Origin: an uncultured Granulosicoccus sp.
GTDB taxonomy: Bacteria > Pseudomonadota > Gammaproteobacteria > Granulosicoccales > Granulosicoccaceae
NCBI GenBank assembly: GCA_947495035.1
Contig: CANLXI010000005.1
Coordinates: forward strand, 62,001 to 126,000
DNA length: 64,000 nt
Reading direction: 5' to 3'
Positions within the stretch are counted from its first letter, which is position 1. Each line of letters opens with the position of its first letter. Below, piece after piece: positions 9,381-18,445 of the stretch. The notes beneath the pieces were generated by a model that saw only the letters and a list, made by a program, of their open reading frames with translations, did no database searches and had not been told where the DNA came from. Both the position numbers and the translations under genes were made by a program.

Positions 9381-10450
9381 GGCTGTTGCGGCAAGGGCAG
9401 ACTGAGCTCGGTATCCGCATCGAACAGGTAGTGACGCTGCACCGGACCGGTCAGCTTGACCGTGTCGCCGACCACAAGCGGCACATGATCGCGAAGGGCT
9501 GCCAGGAACGGACTGCCGGCAACACTCAGACTGACATGGGTCTCTGCACCTGTGGGTTCCACGACCTCCACTCTTGCATTGAAGCCTGTTTCATCGATGG
9601 CCAGCGAGGTATGTTCAGGCCGCAGTCCCACTAGCAGCTTGCGTCCCTGAGGTTGGCCGGTTGTCAGGGTGATGTGTTGTCCGTCCTCGAGTCTGACCTG
9701 CGATTCACTGACCACGGTGACAGGCAGGATGTTCATCGACGGTGAGCCGATGAAGGTGGCCACGAAACGATTGGCAGGCCGATCATACAGTTCCAGCGGA
9801 GAGCCGACCTGAGCAAGTTGGCCGGCGTTGAGTACGAAGATCTTGTTGGCCATGGTCATGGCCTCGATCTGGTCGTGAGTGACATAGACAATGGTGGACT
9901 GCAGCTTCTGATGCAAGGCCTTTATCTCGGTGCGCATCTGTACACGCAGCTTGGCATCAAGATTCGACAGAGGTTCATCGAACAGAAAGACGGCGGGATC
10001 CCTGACAATGGCGCGCCCCATGGCCACTCGCTGTCGCTGCCCACCGGATAGTTGGCGAGGGTATCGGTCCAGCAGATCACTCAGGCCCAGAATGCTGGCC
10101 GCATGACCGACCTTTTCGTCCTTTTCGCTGGCAGGTGCCTTGGCCAGTCGCAGCGAAAAGCCGAGATTCTCCGCCACCGTCATATGCGGATAGAGCGCGT
10201 AATTCTGGAACACCATGGCAATGTTGCGTTCCTTGGGCAGCAGATCGTTGACCCGGACATCACCGATATGAACGTCTCCCCCGGTGATGCTCTCCAGACC
10301 GGCCAGCATGCGTAGCAAGGTGGATTTTCCGCAGCCGGAAGGACCGACCAATACGGCAAATTCACCATCTTCGATGGTGGCATCCATACCGTGGATAACG
10401 GGCTGGCGTCCATACGCCTTGCTGACATCCGAGAATCTTATATTGGCCAA
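9377..10450 (-). CDS. ABC sugar importer ATPase, MalK/UgpC family
   Basis: This 357-aa ATPase energises a carbohydrate ABC importer. It has Walker [10 protein letters not shown] (about residues 37-45), Q-loop [11 protein letters not shown], signature [14 protein letters not shown], Walker [12 protein letters not shown] and H-loop YVTHDQ, followed by a TOBE/MOP-like C-terminal domain (from about 240) as in MalK and UgpC. The partner binding protein and permeases are not beside it but on the opposite strand at 11933-15066, with no second ATPase there, so this one probably serves them. It is transcribed together with the aldo-keto reductase. Confidence 0.93.
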   Translation of the reverse strand: MANIRFSDVSKAYGRQPVIHGMDATIEDGEFAVLVGPSGCGKSTLLRMLAGLESITGGDVHIGDVRVNDLLPKERNIAMVFQNYALYPHMTVAENLGFSLRLAKAPASEKDEKVGHAASILGLSDLLDRYPRQLSGGQRQRVAMGRAIVRDPAVFLFDEPLSNLDAKLRVQMRTEIKALHQKLQSTIVYVTHDQIEAMTMANKIFVLNAGQLAQVGSPLELYDRPANRFVATFIGSPSMNILPVTVVSESQVRLEDGQHITLTTGQPQGRKLLVGLRPEHTSLAIDETGFNARVEVVEPTGAETHVSLSVAGSPFLAALRDHVPLVVGDTVKLTGPVQRHYLFDADTELSLPLPQQP

Positions 10451-10547
10451 GGCAAGTTCTTCCGGTAAAGGTTGATGAGCATCGTCTGCCAGACAGTGCA
10501 GTCAGGGCTGTGTTGGATGATGGTTGGTGAATGATTTCTTGTCAACC

Positions 10548-10561
10548 ACTGATTAATCAGT
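10548..10561. promoter_or_regulatory. 14-bp perfect palindrome, probable operator
   Basis: ACTGATTAATCAGT is a perfect palindrome in the gap between the divergent ABC ATPase (start 10450) and enolase-superfamily gene (start about 10617). A further half-site, ATCAG, follows at 10567-10571. It is well placed to control both directions. The cognate regulator is not identified. Confidence 0.5.
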
Positions 10562-10616
10562 TATAAATCAGTTCCCCTCACACGATGCTGCGCCGATCTT
10601 GCGCACAGGAGACTGC

Positions 10617-11768
10617 TTGACTGCCTCGTTCACACCGGACCGGTTCGAAGTATTTGCGCTGTCTCGTGCAGTGGATGGCGGCCCGAAATCCTCTCTGGCA
10701 CCCATGCCCACTCGCAATGGGCTTCTGATCAGGGTGACAAGCCGGGAAGGTGTCAGCGGCTGGGGTGAGGCCTGGTGCAACTATCCGCCACGTGGCAACC
10801 ATTCCAAACTCATGCTCTTGCAGGATGTGGTCTTGCCGACGATGTTGGGCAGGCGTGTGGACCGATGGGATGCACTGCGGCCACAGCTGGAGCAGGAATT
10901 TTCCAGAATGATGATTCATACCGGAGAATACGGTCCGTTCACTCATTGCATTGCTGCATTGGACATGGCTGTTGCCGATATCGCAGCGCGTCTGCAGAAT
11001 CAGTCACTGGGCGAGCTGTTGTGTGCCAGCGGTGCTCCCGAGCCGACGGTTCGAGTCTATTGCAGTACACCGGATGTCGAACGCCTGGAGACTCTGATTC
11101 CCGAATTCGAAGCGGCAGGGCATGATTGCTTCAAGCTCAAGGTGGGCTTTGACAGCGAACGTGATTTTCGGGTCATCGATCGCTTCCGTGACTGCGCGGC
11201 ACCGACGACCAGTCTGTGCATGGATGCCAATCAGAACTGGGATGTCGAGCAAGCCAGCCGATTCCTGAACAGGCTCGAAACGCAGGCGGTGGAGTTTGTG
11301 GAAGAGCCGATCTCTGCCGATGCGCCAGCCGGTGACTGGCAGTCTGTGGCCAGAGCCACCTCGGTACCCTTGGCCGCTGGCGAGAACATCACGTCCGAAG
11401 CGCGGTTTCGGGAGCATATCGATGATCGCTCGCTGGCCGTGGTGCAACCTGACGTGGCCAAATGGGGCGGTGTGTCCGGCGCTCGAGATGTCGGTCGTCA
11501 TGCTCTGGCGCAGGGGAGTCGATGCTGCCTGCATTACATGGGCACGGCGCTGGGGCTTGCCGCATCGATGCATTGTCTGGCCGCCATGGGAGGCGATGGT
11601 CGGGTGGAACTGGATGCCAATCCGAATCCGCTGCGAACGGCACTGGGTGAGCTGGATCTCACCGTCAGCAAGGGTTGCCTGAACGTGCCGACAGGCAAGG
11701 GAATCGGCTTCGAGCCAGACCCGCAGTCATTGACCGACTTCAGTGTCGCGCAGTGTGACGTTCACTAG
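10617..11768 (+). CDS. Enolase-superfamily enzyme, mandelate racemase/MLE type
   Basis: A 383-aa enzyme with an N-terminal capping domain (about 1-130) and a C-terminal TIM-barrel. Superfamily residues are visible: K173-x-K175 (KLKV), metal ligands D203 (MDANQN), E229/E230 (VEEP) and E256 (AGEN), and a D279/H306 dyad of mandelate-racemase type; K282 is also nearby. It would abstract the alpha-proton of a carboxylate, most likely dehydrating an aldonate. Start: TTG 10617 with AGGAGA just upstream; TTG 10599 is possible and there is no ATG. It begins the plus-strand half of a divergent sugar locus with an ABC importer. Confidence 0.85.
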   Translation: MTASFTPDRFEVFALSRAVDGGPKSSLAPMPTRNGLLIRVTSREGVSGWGEAWCNYPPRGNHSKLMLLQDVVLPTMLGRRVDRWDALRPQLEQEFSRMMIHTGEYGPFTHCIAALDMAVADIAARLQNQSLGELLCASGAPEPTVRVYCSTPDVERLETLIPEFEAAGHDCFKLKVGFDSERDFRVIDRFRDCAAPTTSLCMDANQNWDVEQASRFLNRLETQAVEFVEEPISADAPAGDWQSVARATSVPLAAGENITSEARFREHIDDRSLAVVQPDVAKWGGVSGARDVGRHALAQGSRCCLHYMGTALGLAASMHCLAAMGGDGRVELDANPNPLRTALGELDLTVSKGCLNVPTGKGIGFEPDPQSLTDFSVAQCDVH

Positions 11769-11932
11769 TGTGCCGCGGTGAGTCTCCAGTCGCCCCCCTG
11801 CTGCAATGCACTTGTTTGACGTGTGTCAGCCAGGCCTGCCTGAATGTACCTTGCCGGTGACGCGCCGTGGAGCCTGGCATTCTGAAACACCGAATGGACG
11901 GATAACCAATATACCACCAGAGGAATGACATC

Positions 11933-13198
11933 ATGTTCGTGAAGAAAGGTATCGTAGTCTCTGTATCTGCAGCCCTGGCACTGTGTGCCGGATCAGCGCT
12001 GGCCGAGACAGCCATCAAGTTTCGTTTCAATGACAGTGAGCGCGAAGAAATGCGCGCGGCACTGGACGAATTCGAAAGCATGAATCCGGATATCAAGGTC
12101 GAATTGCAGACCATATCCTGGAAGGATGCCCGTGATCAGTTCCTGCGTGAAGCGGCAGTGGGGCAGGGGCCGGATGTTGTACATATCGCATTCGTGTGGA
12201 CCCAGGAAATGGCCGAGGCCGAGGTGGTCATGCCGATCGAGGAACTGGTGCAGTATGGTGAATTTGCCAACGGCTTTGACGATTTCATTGCCACCGATCT
12301 GACCGAATACGAAGGCAAGGCCTACGGGGTGCCCTGGAGCGCGGATACCTGGGCCATGGTTTATCGAACCGATGTGCTGGAATCAGCAGGCGTGGACGGT
12401 TTGCCCACCACCTGGAGCGAGCTGAAGGCTGCCAGTTCTGCGGTGAAGGAAAAAACCGGCAAGAACGGTTTTGCCTTTGCTGCAGCCAATCAGATCTGGT
12501 TTCCGGTGAATTACTACCTGTGGTCGAATGGTGCCGGATTCGTGGTCGAGGATGGCAATGGCGGCTACAGGATCGGTGTGAGCCAGGCACAGCTGGTAGA
12601 GGCCATGGATTACTTCAAGAGCTTCATCAGCGATGGTGAGGCTCCGGAATCCATTGTCACGATCGACCAGCCGCATGATCCAAGCTTGATGCAGGCACTG
12701 CTTGACGGCAATCAGGCGGCTGCACTGATGCCTACCAATACGTTCAGGCAATTGTTGAGTGCCCATGAAGAAGCCAACCCCGGTGAGCCGGTACCGTTTG
12801 CATCCGGACCGATGATGGCAGGCAGTGGTGAGCCGCAGACCCATCTGGGTGGACGGACGCTGGTCGTCAACAGCAGTACCGACAACCCTGAAGCGGCCTG
12901 GAAGCTGGTGCAGTTCCTGACCTCTGCCGAGCTGTTCGAGAAGTACTACACCAACCAGTTCCCGGCACAGAAATCTCTGCTGGCGCAGATCGACTATCGT
13001 CCTGAAGAGTCCGGTTTTGCGACTCAACTGGCCAATCACACACGTACCTGGGGCGCTTATGCTCAGAGCAATGCGCAGATGGGGCAGCTGTGGAATACCA
13101 CGTCACGGGCGTTTTCCACTGCCTTGTCAGGTCAGAAGAGTTCCGAAGATGCTGCGGCAGAACTCTTGTCCGAGCTGGAAAGGATGCTGGGTAACTAG
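11933..13198 (+). CDS. Sugar ABC transporter substrate-binding protein
   Basis: This 421-aa extracellular solute-binding protein (family 1, MalE/UgpB-like) has a signal peptide (MFVKKGIVVSVSAALALCAGSALAE). The mature domain pattern includes PDVVHIAFVWTQEMAEAEVV and GVPWSADTWAMVYRTDVL, typical of carbohydrate receptors. AGAGGAATG lies just upstream of the ATG. It would deliver a sugar or glycoside to the two permeases that follow; the ATPase is the divergent MalK-type gene at 9377-10450. Confidence 0.93.
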   Translation: MFVKKGIVVSVSAALALCAGSALAETAIKFRFNDSEREEMRAALDEFESMNPDIKVELQTISWKDARDQFLREAAVGQGPDVVHIAFVWTQEMAEAEVVMPIEELVQYGEFANGFDDFIATDLTEYEGKAYGVPWSADTWAMVYRTDVLESAGVDGLPTTWSELKAASSAVKEKTGKNGFAFAAANQIWFPVNYYLWSNGAGFVVEDGNGGYRIGVSQAQLVEAMDYFKSFISDGEAPESIVTIDQPHDPSLMQALLDGNQAAALMPTNTFRQLLSAHEEANPGEPVPFASGPMMAGSGEPQTHLGGRTLVVNSSTDNPEAAWKLVQFLTSAELFEKYYTNQFPAQKSLLAQIDYRPEESGFATQLANHTRTWGAYAQSNAQMGQLWNTTSRAFSTALSGQKSSEDAAAELLSELERMLGN

Positions 13199-13311
13199 CA
13201 CTTGATTCCGTCCCCCACCATGAACGATACATTGCACCGGTTCCTTGCCATGTCAGATGGGCATGTGCGGCGAACCGGTGCTCAGTGTGCCACACACCTG
13301 GAGCACCTTTG

Positions 13312-14232
13312 ATGAGACTCTCACCCGGTGCGCGTGAGCGATTGACGATTTTCTGGATGCTGTTTCCCACGTTTCTCGTGATCGTGGGTTTCTACATCTA
13401 TCCGACACTCTACAATCTGGAGCTGAGTTTCACCGACATCACTCTTCTGAAACTGAGAAAGGGTGGTGACTGGGTCGGTCTTGCCAATTACTGGGAGTTT
13501 CTCAGGAGCAGCTCCTTTTTCGATATCGCATTGAACACCGTGTTCTGGCTGACGGCTGTGTCGGTGACCTGTCGCATGATTCTGGGTCTGCTGTTTGCAC
13601 TGTTACTGAATGCCTCTTTCCTGAAACGAATGAAGTTGTCGACACTGGCTCGACTGATTTTGCTGGTGCCCTGGGCAACACCGCCGGTAGTGGCGGTCAT
13701 TGCCTGGCGCTGGATGTTTGATCCGACACACGGCGCAATCAACAGCTGGCTGCTGTCAACGGGGTTGATCTCGGATCCCATCGCCTTTGTCTCCAATCTG
13801 TCGACCGTGTGGCCAGCCATCAATACCATCATTGTCTGGAATACAACACCACTGGTCGCCATCTCCTTGCTGGCAGCCCTGCAGACGGTACCGCAGGAAC
13901 TCAATGAAGCGGCATCCATCGATGGGGCGACGAAATTCCAGGAGTTTCGATTCATCACCTTGCCGTATCTGATTCCGACCCTGTCGGTGTTGACATTGAT
14001 GTCGGTGATCTGGACGTTCAATAATTTTGTCTATGTGTGGCTTGCCACGGGTGCCGGGCCAGGAACTTTCACCAATGTACTGGCAACCGAGGTCTATCTG
14101 AAGGCGTTTGTTGATCTGCGCATTGGCTACAGCGCTGCCATTGGTGTGACCATGGCCATCGTGATGGCCCTGTTCGGTGCCTTGTATTTTCGTCTTTTCG
14201 GGGTAGGTGACATGCAGGAGAAGGTCGGGTAG
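13312..14232 (+). CDS. Sugar ABC transporter permease (MalF/UgpA type)
   Basis: A 306-aa inner-membrane protein with six predicted transmembrane segments, beginning FWMLFPTFLVIVGFYIYPTLYNL. The EAA loop (LNEAASIDGATKFQEFRFITLPYL) sits about 90 residues from the C-terminus. The ATG at 13312 has TGGAG 8 bp upstream; an earlier GTG at 13285 adds residues with no membrane character. It ends directly against the ATG of the second permease, and the two would form the heterodimeric pore of a sugar importer. Confidence 0.92.
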   Translation: MRLSPGARERLTIFWMLFPTFLVIVGFYIYPTLYNLELSFTDITLLKLRKGGDWVGLANYWEFLRSSSFFDIALNTVFWLTAVSVTCRMILGLLFALLLNASFLKRMKLSTLARLILLVPWATPPVVAVIAWRWMFDPTHGAINSWLLSTGLISDPIAFVSNLSTVWPAINTIIVWNTTPLVAISLLAALQTVPQELNEAASIDGATKFQEFRFITLPYLIPTLSVLTLMSVIWTFNNFVYVWLATGAGPGTFTNVLATEVYLKAFVDLRIGYSAAIGVTMAIVMALFGALYFRLFGVGDMQEKVG

Positions 14233-15066
14233 ATGTCCATTCAACAACGTATGACGCCATCCCTGCTGATCGAGCGCGGCAGTTTGCTGCTGGGTTTTCT
14301 GCTGTTCGCCATCTTTCTGCTATCGCCCGCCTATTTTGTCTTCAAGGGCTCCTTCGAGAATATCTCCGTGTCTCTGGTGGCCAGCGATGGCGGCTGGACG
14401 CTGGACAACTACGTGAAGGTCTTTTCCAGCGGTTATTTCACGTATGTGGTGAACAGTCTCGTGGTCTGTGTCACTGCCACGGTGCTGGGTTGTACCGTGG
14501 CCCTGTTTGCCGCCTACGGTCTGTCACGTTTTCGCTTTCGCGGCAGAAGCCTGGTCTTCGGTTCGATCCTGGGTGGTCAGTTCTTTCCCTGGATCATCCT
14601 GGTGAATCCCATCTTCATCCTGTTCGCACGCGGTGGTCTGATCAACAGTCATATCGGCCTGATTCTGTGCTACACCGCCTTCATCACGCCCTTCACCATC
14701 TACTTGTTGGTGGGCTATCTGACGACGGTGCCGCGTAGCCTGGACGAGGCGGCCATCGTGGATGGGGCATCGCGTTTCACGGTGATTCGCCTGATCATCC
14801 TGCCGGTCATCTGGCCGGGTATGGTGGCGGCGGCAACATTCGGCTTTCTGCAGTGCTGGTCGGAGTATCTGTTGGCGCTGGCACTGATCACGGATGACTC
14901 CATGAAGACCATACCGCTGGGGTTGTATCAGTACTTCGGCGATGTGCAGATTGACTGGGGAGCCGTGATGGCAGGCTCGGTAGTGGCAACCTTGCCGACC
15001 TTGTTGCTGTTTCTTCCGTTGCAGAAGAAGCTGGTGGCCGGCTTGACCTCAGGGGCGGTGAAGTGA
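14233..15066 (+). CDS. Sugar ABC transporter permease (MalG/UgpE type)
   Basis: A 277-aa permease with six predicted membrane segments and the EAA loop LDEAAIVDGASRFTVIRLIILPVI. The ATG follows the stop codon of the previous gene with no intervening base, so the two are translationally coupled. It is the last gene of the importer operon and is followed by a strong hairpin. Confidence 0.92.
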   Translation: MSIQQRMTPSLLIERGSLLLGFLLFAIFLLSPAYFVFKGSFENISVSLVASDGGWTLDNYVKVFSSGYFTYVVNSLVVCVTATVLGCTVALFAAYGLSRFRFRGRSLVFGSILGGQFFPWIILVNPIFILFARGGLINSHIGLILCYTAFITPFTIYLLVGYLTTVPRSLDEAAIVDGASRFTVIRLIILPVIWPGMVAAATFGFLQCWSEYLLALALITDDSMKTIPLGLYQYFGDVQIDWGAVMAGSVVATLPTLLLFLPLQKKLVAGLTSGAVK

Positions 15067-15073
15067 GTACGGG

Positions 15074-15107
15074 TCTGCGCCACCCGCCGTGAGAGGGGTG
15101 GCGCAGA
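15074..15107. terminator. Bidirectional hairpin between convergent operons
   Basis: Perfect 12-bp arms TCTGCGCCACCC (15074-15085) and GGGTGGCGCAGA (15096-15107) with a 10-nt loop, midway between the stops of the permease (plus) and BCCT (minus) genes. There is no long T-run on either side, but position and strength suit a shared terminator. Confidence 0.6.
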
Positions 15108-15138
15108 TTCCTGCAAGGGTGGGGATCACATCGCGTTG

Positions 15139-16800
15139 CTACGCGGTGTTCCGGTCTTCACGTAGCGATTGTCGCAAGCCGATGAACAGGCTCACGCACA
15201 GAACCAGCAGTACGATGGTAAACGGAAATCCGGTGGATACCGCCATGGCCTGCAGCGCGGTGAGTGCTTCGGAGCCGCCCACCAGCAACAGCGTTGCTGC
15301 CACCACACCTTCGAAAGTACACCAGAACACGCGCTGTGCTGCCGGCGCGTCTGTCTTGCCGCCGGCGGTTATGGTGTCGATGACCAGAGAGCCCGAGTCG
15401 GAAGAGGTGACGAAGAACACCAGTACCAGAATGATACCCAGCATCGAGGTGACGGTGGCAAAAGGCAGGTTCTCCAGCATGACGAACAACTTCAGCTCCA
15501 GTGCTGCGTCCTTGACCGGTGCGGCAGCATCAGCAACTACCTGGGCAATGGCAGTTCCACCAAAGGCGCCCATCCACATCACGCAGACCAGGGTAGGAAT
15601 GATCAGTACACAGAAGATGAACTCGCGAACGGTTCGGCCACGGGAAACGCGGGCGATGAACATGCCGACAAAGGGTGACCAGGAAATCCACCACGCCCAA
15701 TAGAAGGCAGTCCAGCCTTGCGAGAAGTTGGTGTCTTCACGGCCGAAGGGCATGGCCAGCGGAATGAAGTCCTTGACGTAGGCGGCACCGCCCGAAATCG
15801 TGGTGCTGAATATCTCGGCGGTTGGCCCGACAATGATGATGAACAACAGCAACAGGCCGGCCAGTGCAATATTGACCTCGGAGAGAATCTTGACACCACC
15901 ATCGAGGCCGCGCAGTACGGAGATCAGGGCCAGAGCCGTGATGGCGGCAATCAGTATGACCTTGGCGACACTACCCGTGCCCCACCCGAACAGGTAGTTC
16001 AATCCAGCCAGTGCCTGCTCCGTGCCGAAGCCCAGGGAGGTGGCCAGGCCGAACAGGGTGGCGAAGACTGCCACGATATCGATGGTGTGTCCCCACCAGC
16101 CCCAGATGCGTTCACCCAGAATCGGATAGAAGGCAGAACGCAGTGTGAGTGGCAGACCTCGGTTATAGGTGAAGAAGGCCAGTGCCAGTGCCAGCACGGC
16201 ATAGATGGCCCAGGGATGCAGCGCCCAGTGGAAGATGGTAGCGGCCATGCCCAGATTGCGGGCAGCAACCACATCGTCAGCTGCGGCGCCCAGAGGGGCC
16301 CAGTCGGTTCTTGCGGCGCCCTCGACGGTCGTTCCGCCCATGGACGAGGCAAAGTGCGACATGGGTTCCGAAACGCCGAAGAACATGAGGCCGATACCCA
16401 TGCCAGCGGCAAACAGCATGGCAAACCAGCCCATGTAGCTGTAGTCCGGCGTGGCATCCTTGCCACCCAGTCTGACGCTGCCCAGCGGGGTGACCAGCAG
16501 CATCAGGCAAAAGAGCACAAAGATGTTGGCGGCACTGAGAAAGAACCAGTCAAAGGTGGAGGTCAGTGTCGGACGCAGCCAGCCGAAGAACTCGGTGGCC
16601 TGTGTCTGAAAGGCCAGTGTCAGAAATACAAAGGCGACAACGGAGAGCCCGGATATGAGAAAGACGGGGTTGTGTATCTCGAGCCCGAAGGGGTTGATGT
16701 TGTCCTGGCCGAGTTCGAAATCGGTGTCTATCGGATGCGGTGCATTCTCCATATGCGCATCAGTAGAATCCGGTGGAGATGCGTCAACACGTTCAGTCAT
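15139..16800 (-). CDS. BCCT-family betaine/carnitine/choline-type transporter
   Basis: This 553-aa carrier has twelve predicted membrane segments after a 45-residue acidic cytoplasmic tail. The glycine-rich motif AAGMGIGLMFFGVSEP is the sodium/substrate helix of sodium-coupled betaine carriers (BetP type), and FYWAWWISWSPFVGMFIARVSRGR is the family signature with its conserved tryptophans. It would import a quaternary ammonium compound (glycine betaine, choline) or a sulfonium relative such as DMSP, for osmoprotection or as a nutrient. AGGACA lies 8 bp before the ATG. It is a single-gene unit with no betaine catabolic gene beside it. Confidence 0.92.
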   Translation of the reverse strand: MTERVDASPPDSTDAHMENAPHPIDTDFELGQDNINPFGLEIHNPVFLISGLSVVAFVFLTLAFQTQATEFFGWLRPTLTSTFDWFFLSAANIFVLFCLMLLVTPLGSVRLGGKDATPDYSYMGWFAMLFAAGMGIGLMFFGVSEPMSHFASSMGGTTVEGAARTDWAPLGAAADDVVAARNLGMAATIFHWALHPWAIYAVLALALAFFTYNRGLPLTLRSAFYPILGERIWGWWGHTIDIVAVFATLFGLATSLGFGTEQALAGLNYLFGWGTGSVAKVILIAAITALALISVLRGLDGGVKILSEVNIALAGLLLLFIIIVGPTAEIFSTTISGGAAYVKDFIPLAMPFGREDTNFSQGWTAFYWAWWISWSPFVGMFIARVSRGRTVREFIFCVLIIPTLVCVMWMGAFGGTAIAQVVADAAAPVKDAALELKLFVMLENLPFATVTSMLGIILVLVFFVTSSDSGSLVIDTITAGGKTDAPAAQRVFWCTFEGVVAATLLLVGGSEALTALQAMAVSTGFPFTIVLLVLCVSLFIGLRQSLREDRNTA

Positions 16801-17406
16801 GCGAATTTGTCCTGTTCATGTGGTTATCCTGGATGGCGTGACGAGCTGGCGATGGCTCGCGCAAGAAAGGCGACGTGACGATAATGGCTCGTGATGGAAA
16901 GGCAGAGGCGCCATCTGCGCCGCCTGTTGCCGGACGCTCTGCGGAGCACGGTTGGTGGCAACAATGAAGGTGACTGTTGGTCACCTGATGAGAAGGTGAA
17001 GTCTACTCCAGATTGGAGGATGCTTCCACCTCGGGTTGTAATAATGCAAGTATGCTCCATGCTGTGGGTAATTCTTCATCTGACACCATGCCCTGATGCT
17101 GTTGACAATGACTGTCGCGCTGGTATGCCTGATACGGAATTCCCTGAAAATACGGTGTTTGCGTGCATTACAGGGTAACAGCACCGGTCTTGTGATTTTT
17201 GCCGGCATGTAGTGTTTGCCGTCGCTTGAACGCCGGAAGACGCAGCGAGAAAAGAGGCGGGATCAGGTCAAGTGAGCAGAATTCAAGGATGATGTGTGTT
17301 TACGCGACCAATTCACGCTCTGTCAAGGAGAAGGGGAGCCGTCACGAATGAGCACAGAAGGACGACGCTGCTGCGGGCAGTAGCATCCCTCATCGTAGGC
17401 AAGGTT
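16801..17406. other. 606-bp non-coding gap between BCCT and LysR genes
   Basis: I find no gene, RNA or long inverted repeat here. The half near 16801 presumably carries the BCCT promoter. A TTGACA at 17102-17107 with a weak downstream TATGCC is the only promoter-like pair I noticed, and it points toward the LysR gene's 3' end. Short open frames here have no recognisable protein features. Confidence 0.4.
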
Positions 17407-18312
17407 TCATGAAGTCGATGATTTCGACCGGCACAGTTCGAGTATTCGTTTGACAATCGGATACTCTCGCAATGATTCGCGGACATAGGCTCCGCCGGGA
17501 AGATTGGCGATGCTCGGGTTGGTAACGTAGGTTCTCAGTCGACAGCCACTGCTGCTCAGATTGATGGCTGGAGCCAGCTGTATGGGAGCGGAGATGACGA
17601 ACGGACCATGACGCGCCATTTCGAAGGCCAGTGCAAATGAGGTGGTATACAGGGCAATGGTGGGTTTGGGGGCGCCGCAGGCATCAAAGGCGGCAAAGAC
17701 CCGGCTGCCACTTTCCTCGGATTGGCCGTACACGATCCATGGGCGATCGGACAATTCTGCCAGAGGCAATCTGTCGCGGGCGTTGCGTGTGTCTTCTTCG
17801 TGCAGGATGACACCATGCTCGATCTGCTCGAACGGAATGAACCGTATCTGATCGGAGGCGTTGACGGTTTCATAGGTGCCGAACACCATGTCCAGTTCGC
17901 CAGAACGAAGCATGGGAAGCGACACATCATTGATCTCTCCGATCATACGCAGCTGGGTTCCGGGGAATTCGGGTTGAATCTGCGCCAGGATGCTTCCCAG
18001 GTAGTGGATATGGAACAGCGGGCCGGCTCCTATCCTCAAGGTCTTCAACATGCCGGATTTCTGCAGAGCCACCGACTCCTCGGCCTGCAGATAGGCGACC
18101 TGAATGGCCCTGGCCCGCTCCAGCAAGGCTTCGCCGGCTGTTGTCAGTCGCATGCCATGGGAGGTCCTCTGCAGCAAGGGGGTGGCGTAGTGCTGTTCCA
18201 GCTGCTGCAGTCTCTTCGTCAGAGTTGGCTGCGTGACATGCAACTGCTCGGCGGCCGACGAAACATTGCCGGTTTCGGCCACCGCGATGAAGGCCAGAAG
18301 GTTTCGGTCCAT
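17407..18312 (-). CDS. LysR-family transcriptional regulator
   Basis: A 301-aa LTTR. The N-terminal winged helix-turn-helix (residues 1-60: NVSSAAEQLHVTQPTLTKRLQQLE) is canonical, followed by a linker helix and a periplasmic-binding-protein-like inducer domain (about 90-290). Divergent from the sulfatase gene, it very likely controls the sulfatase-TTT operon and itself. A perfect 8-bp inverted repeat lies only 9 bp upstream of its start codon, consistent with autoregulation. Confidence 0.93.
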   Translation of the reverse strand: MDRNLLAFIAVAETGNVSSAAEQLHVTQPTLTKRLQQLEQHYATPLLQRTSHGMRLTTAGEALLERARAIQVAYLQAEESVALQKSGMLKTLRIGAGPLFHIHYLGSILAQIQPEFPGTQLRMIGEINDVSLPMLRSGELDMVFGTYETVNASDQIRFIPFEQIEHGVILHEEDTRNARDRLPLAELSDRPWIVYGQSEESGSRVFAAFDACGAPKPTIALYTTSFALAFEMARHGPFVISAPIQLAPAINLSSSGCRLRTYVTNPSIANLPGGAYVRESLREYPIVKRILELCRSKSSTS

Positions 18313-18320
18313 GGCAGTCC

Positions 18321-18343
18321 TGATATTCCGAAAATGAATATCA
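18321..18343. promoter_or_regulatory. LysR operator candidate
   Basis: TGATATTC (18321-18328) and GAATATCA (18336-18343) form a perfect inverted repeat with a 7-bp spacer between the divergent LysR and sulfatase genes. The geometry fits the T-N11-A core of LysR sites. Confidence 0.6.
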
Positions 18344-18445
18344 TATCACCTTAAAATTCATTGGATCTATATCAATTCTCACTGTAGATTTTCAGTCAGC
18401 TGGAGGTGCTGCTCCAGGTCTGTGTTGGCTACCGATGAGATTTTC

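Noticed and set aside
16891..17208. Possible small genes in the BCCT-LysR gap
   Set aside because: Short frames on both strands with no ribosome-binding site, signal peptide or recognisable motif.
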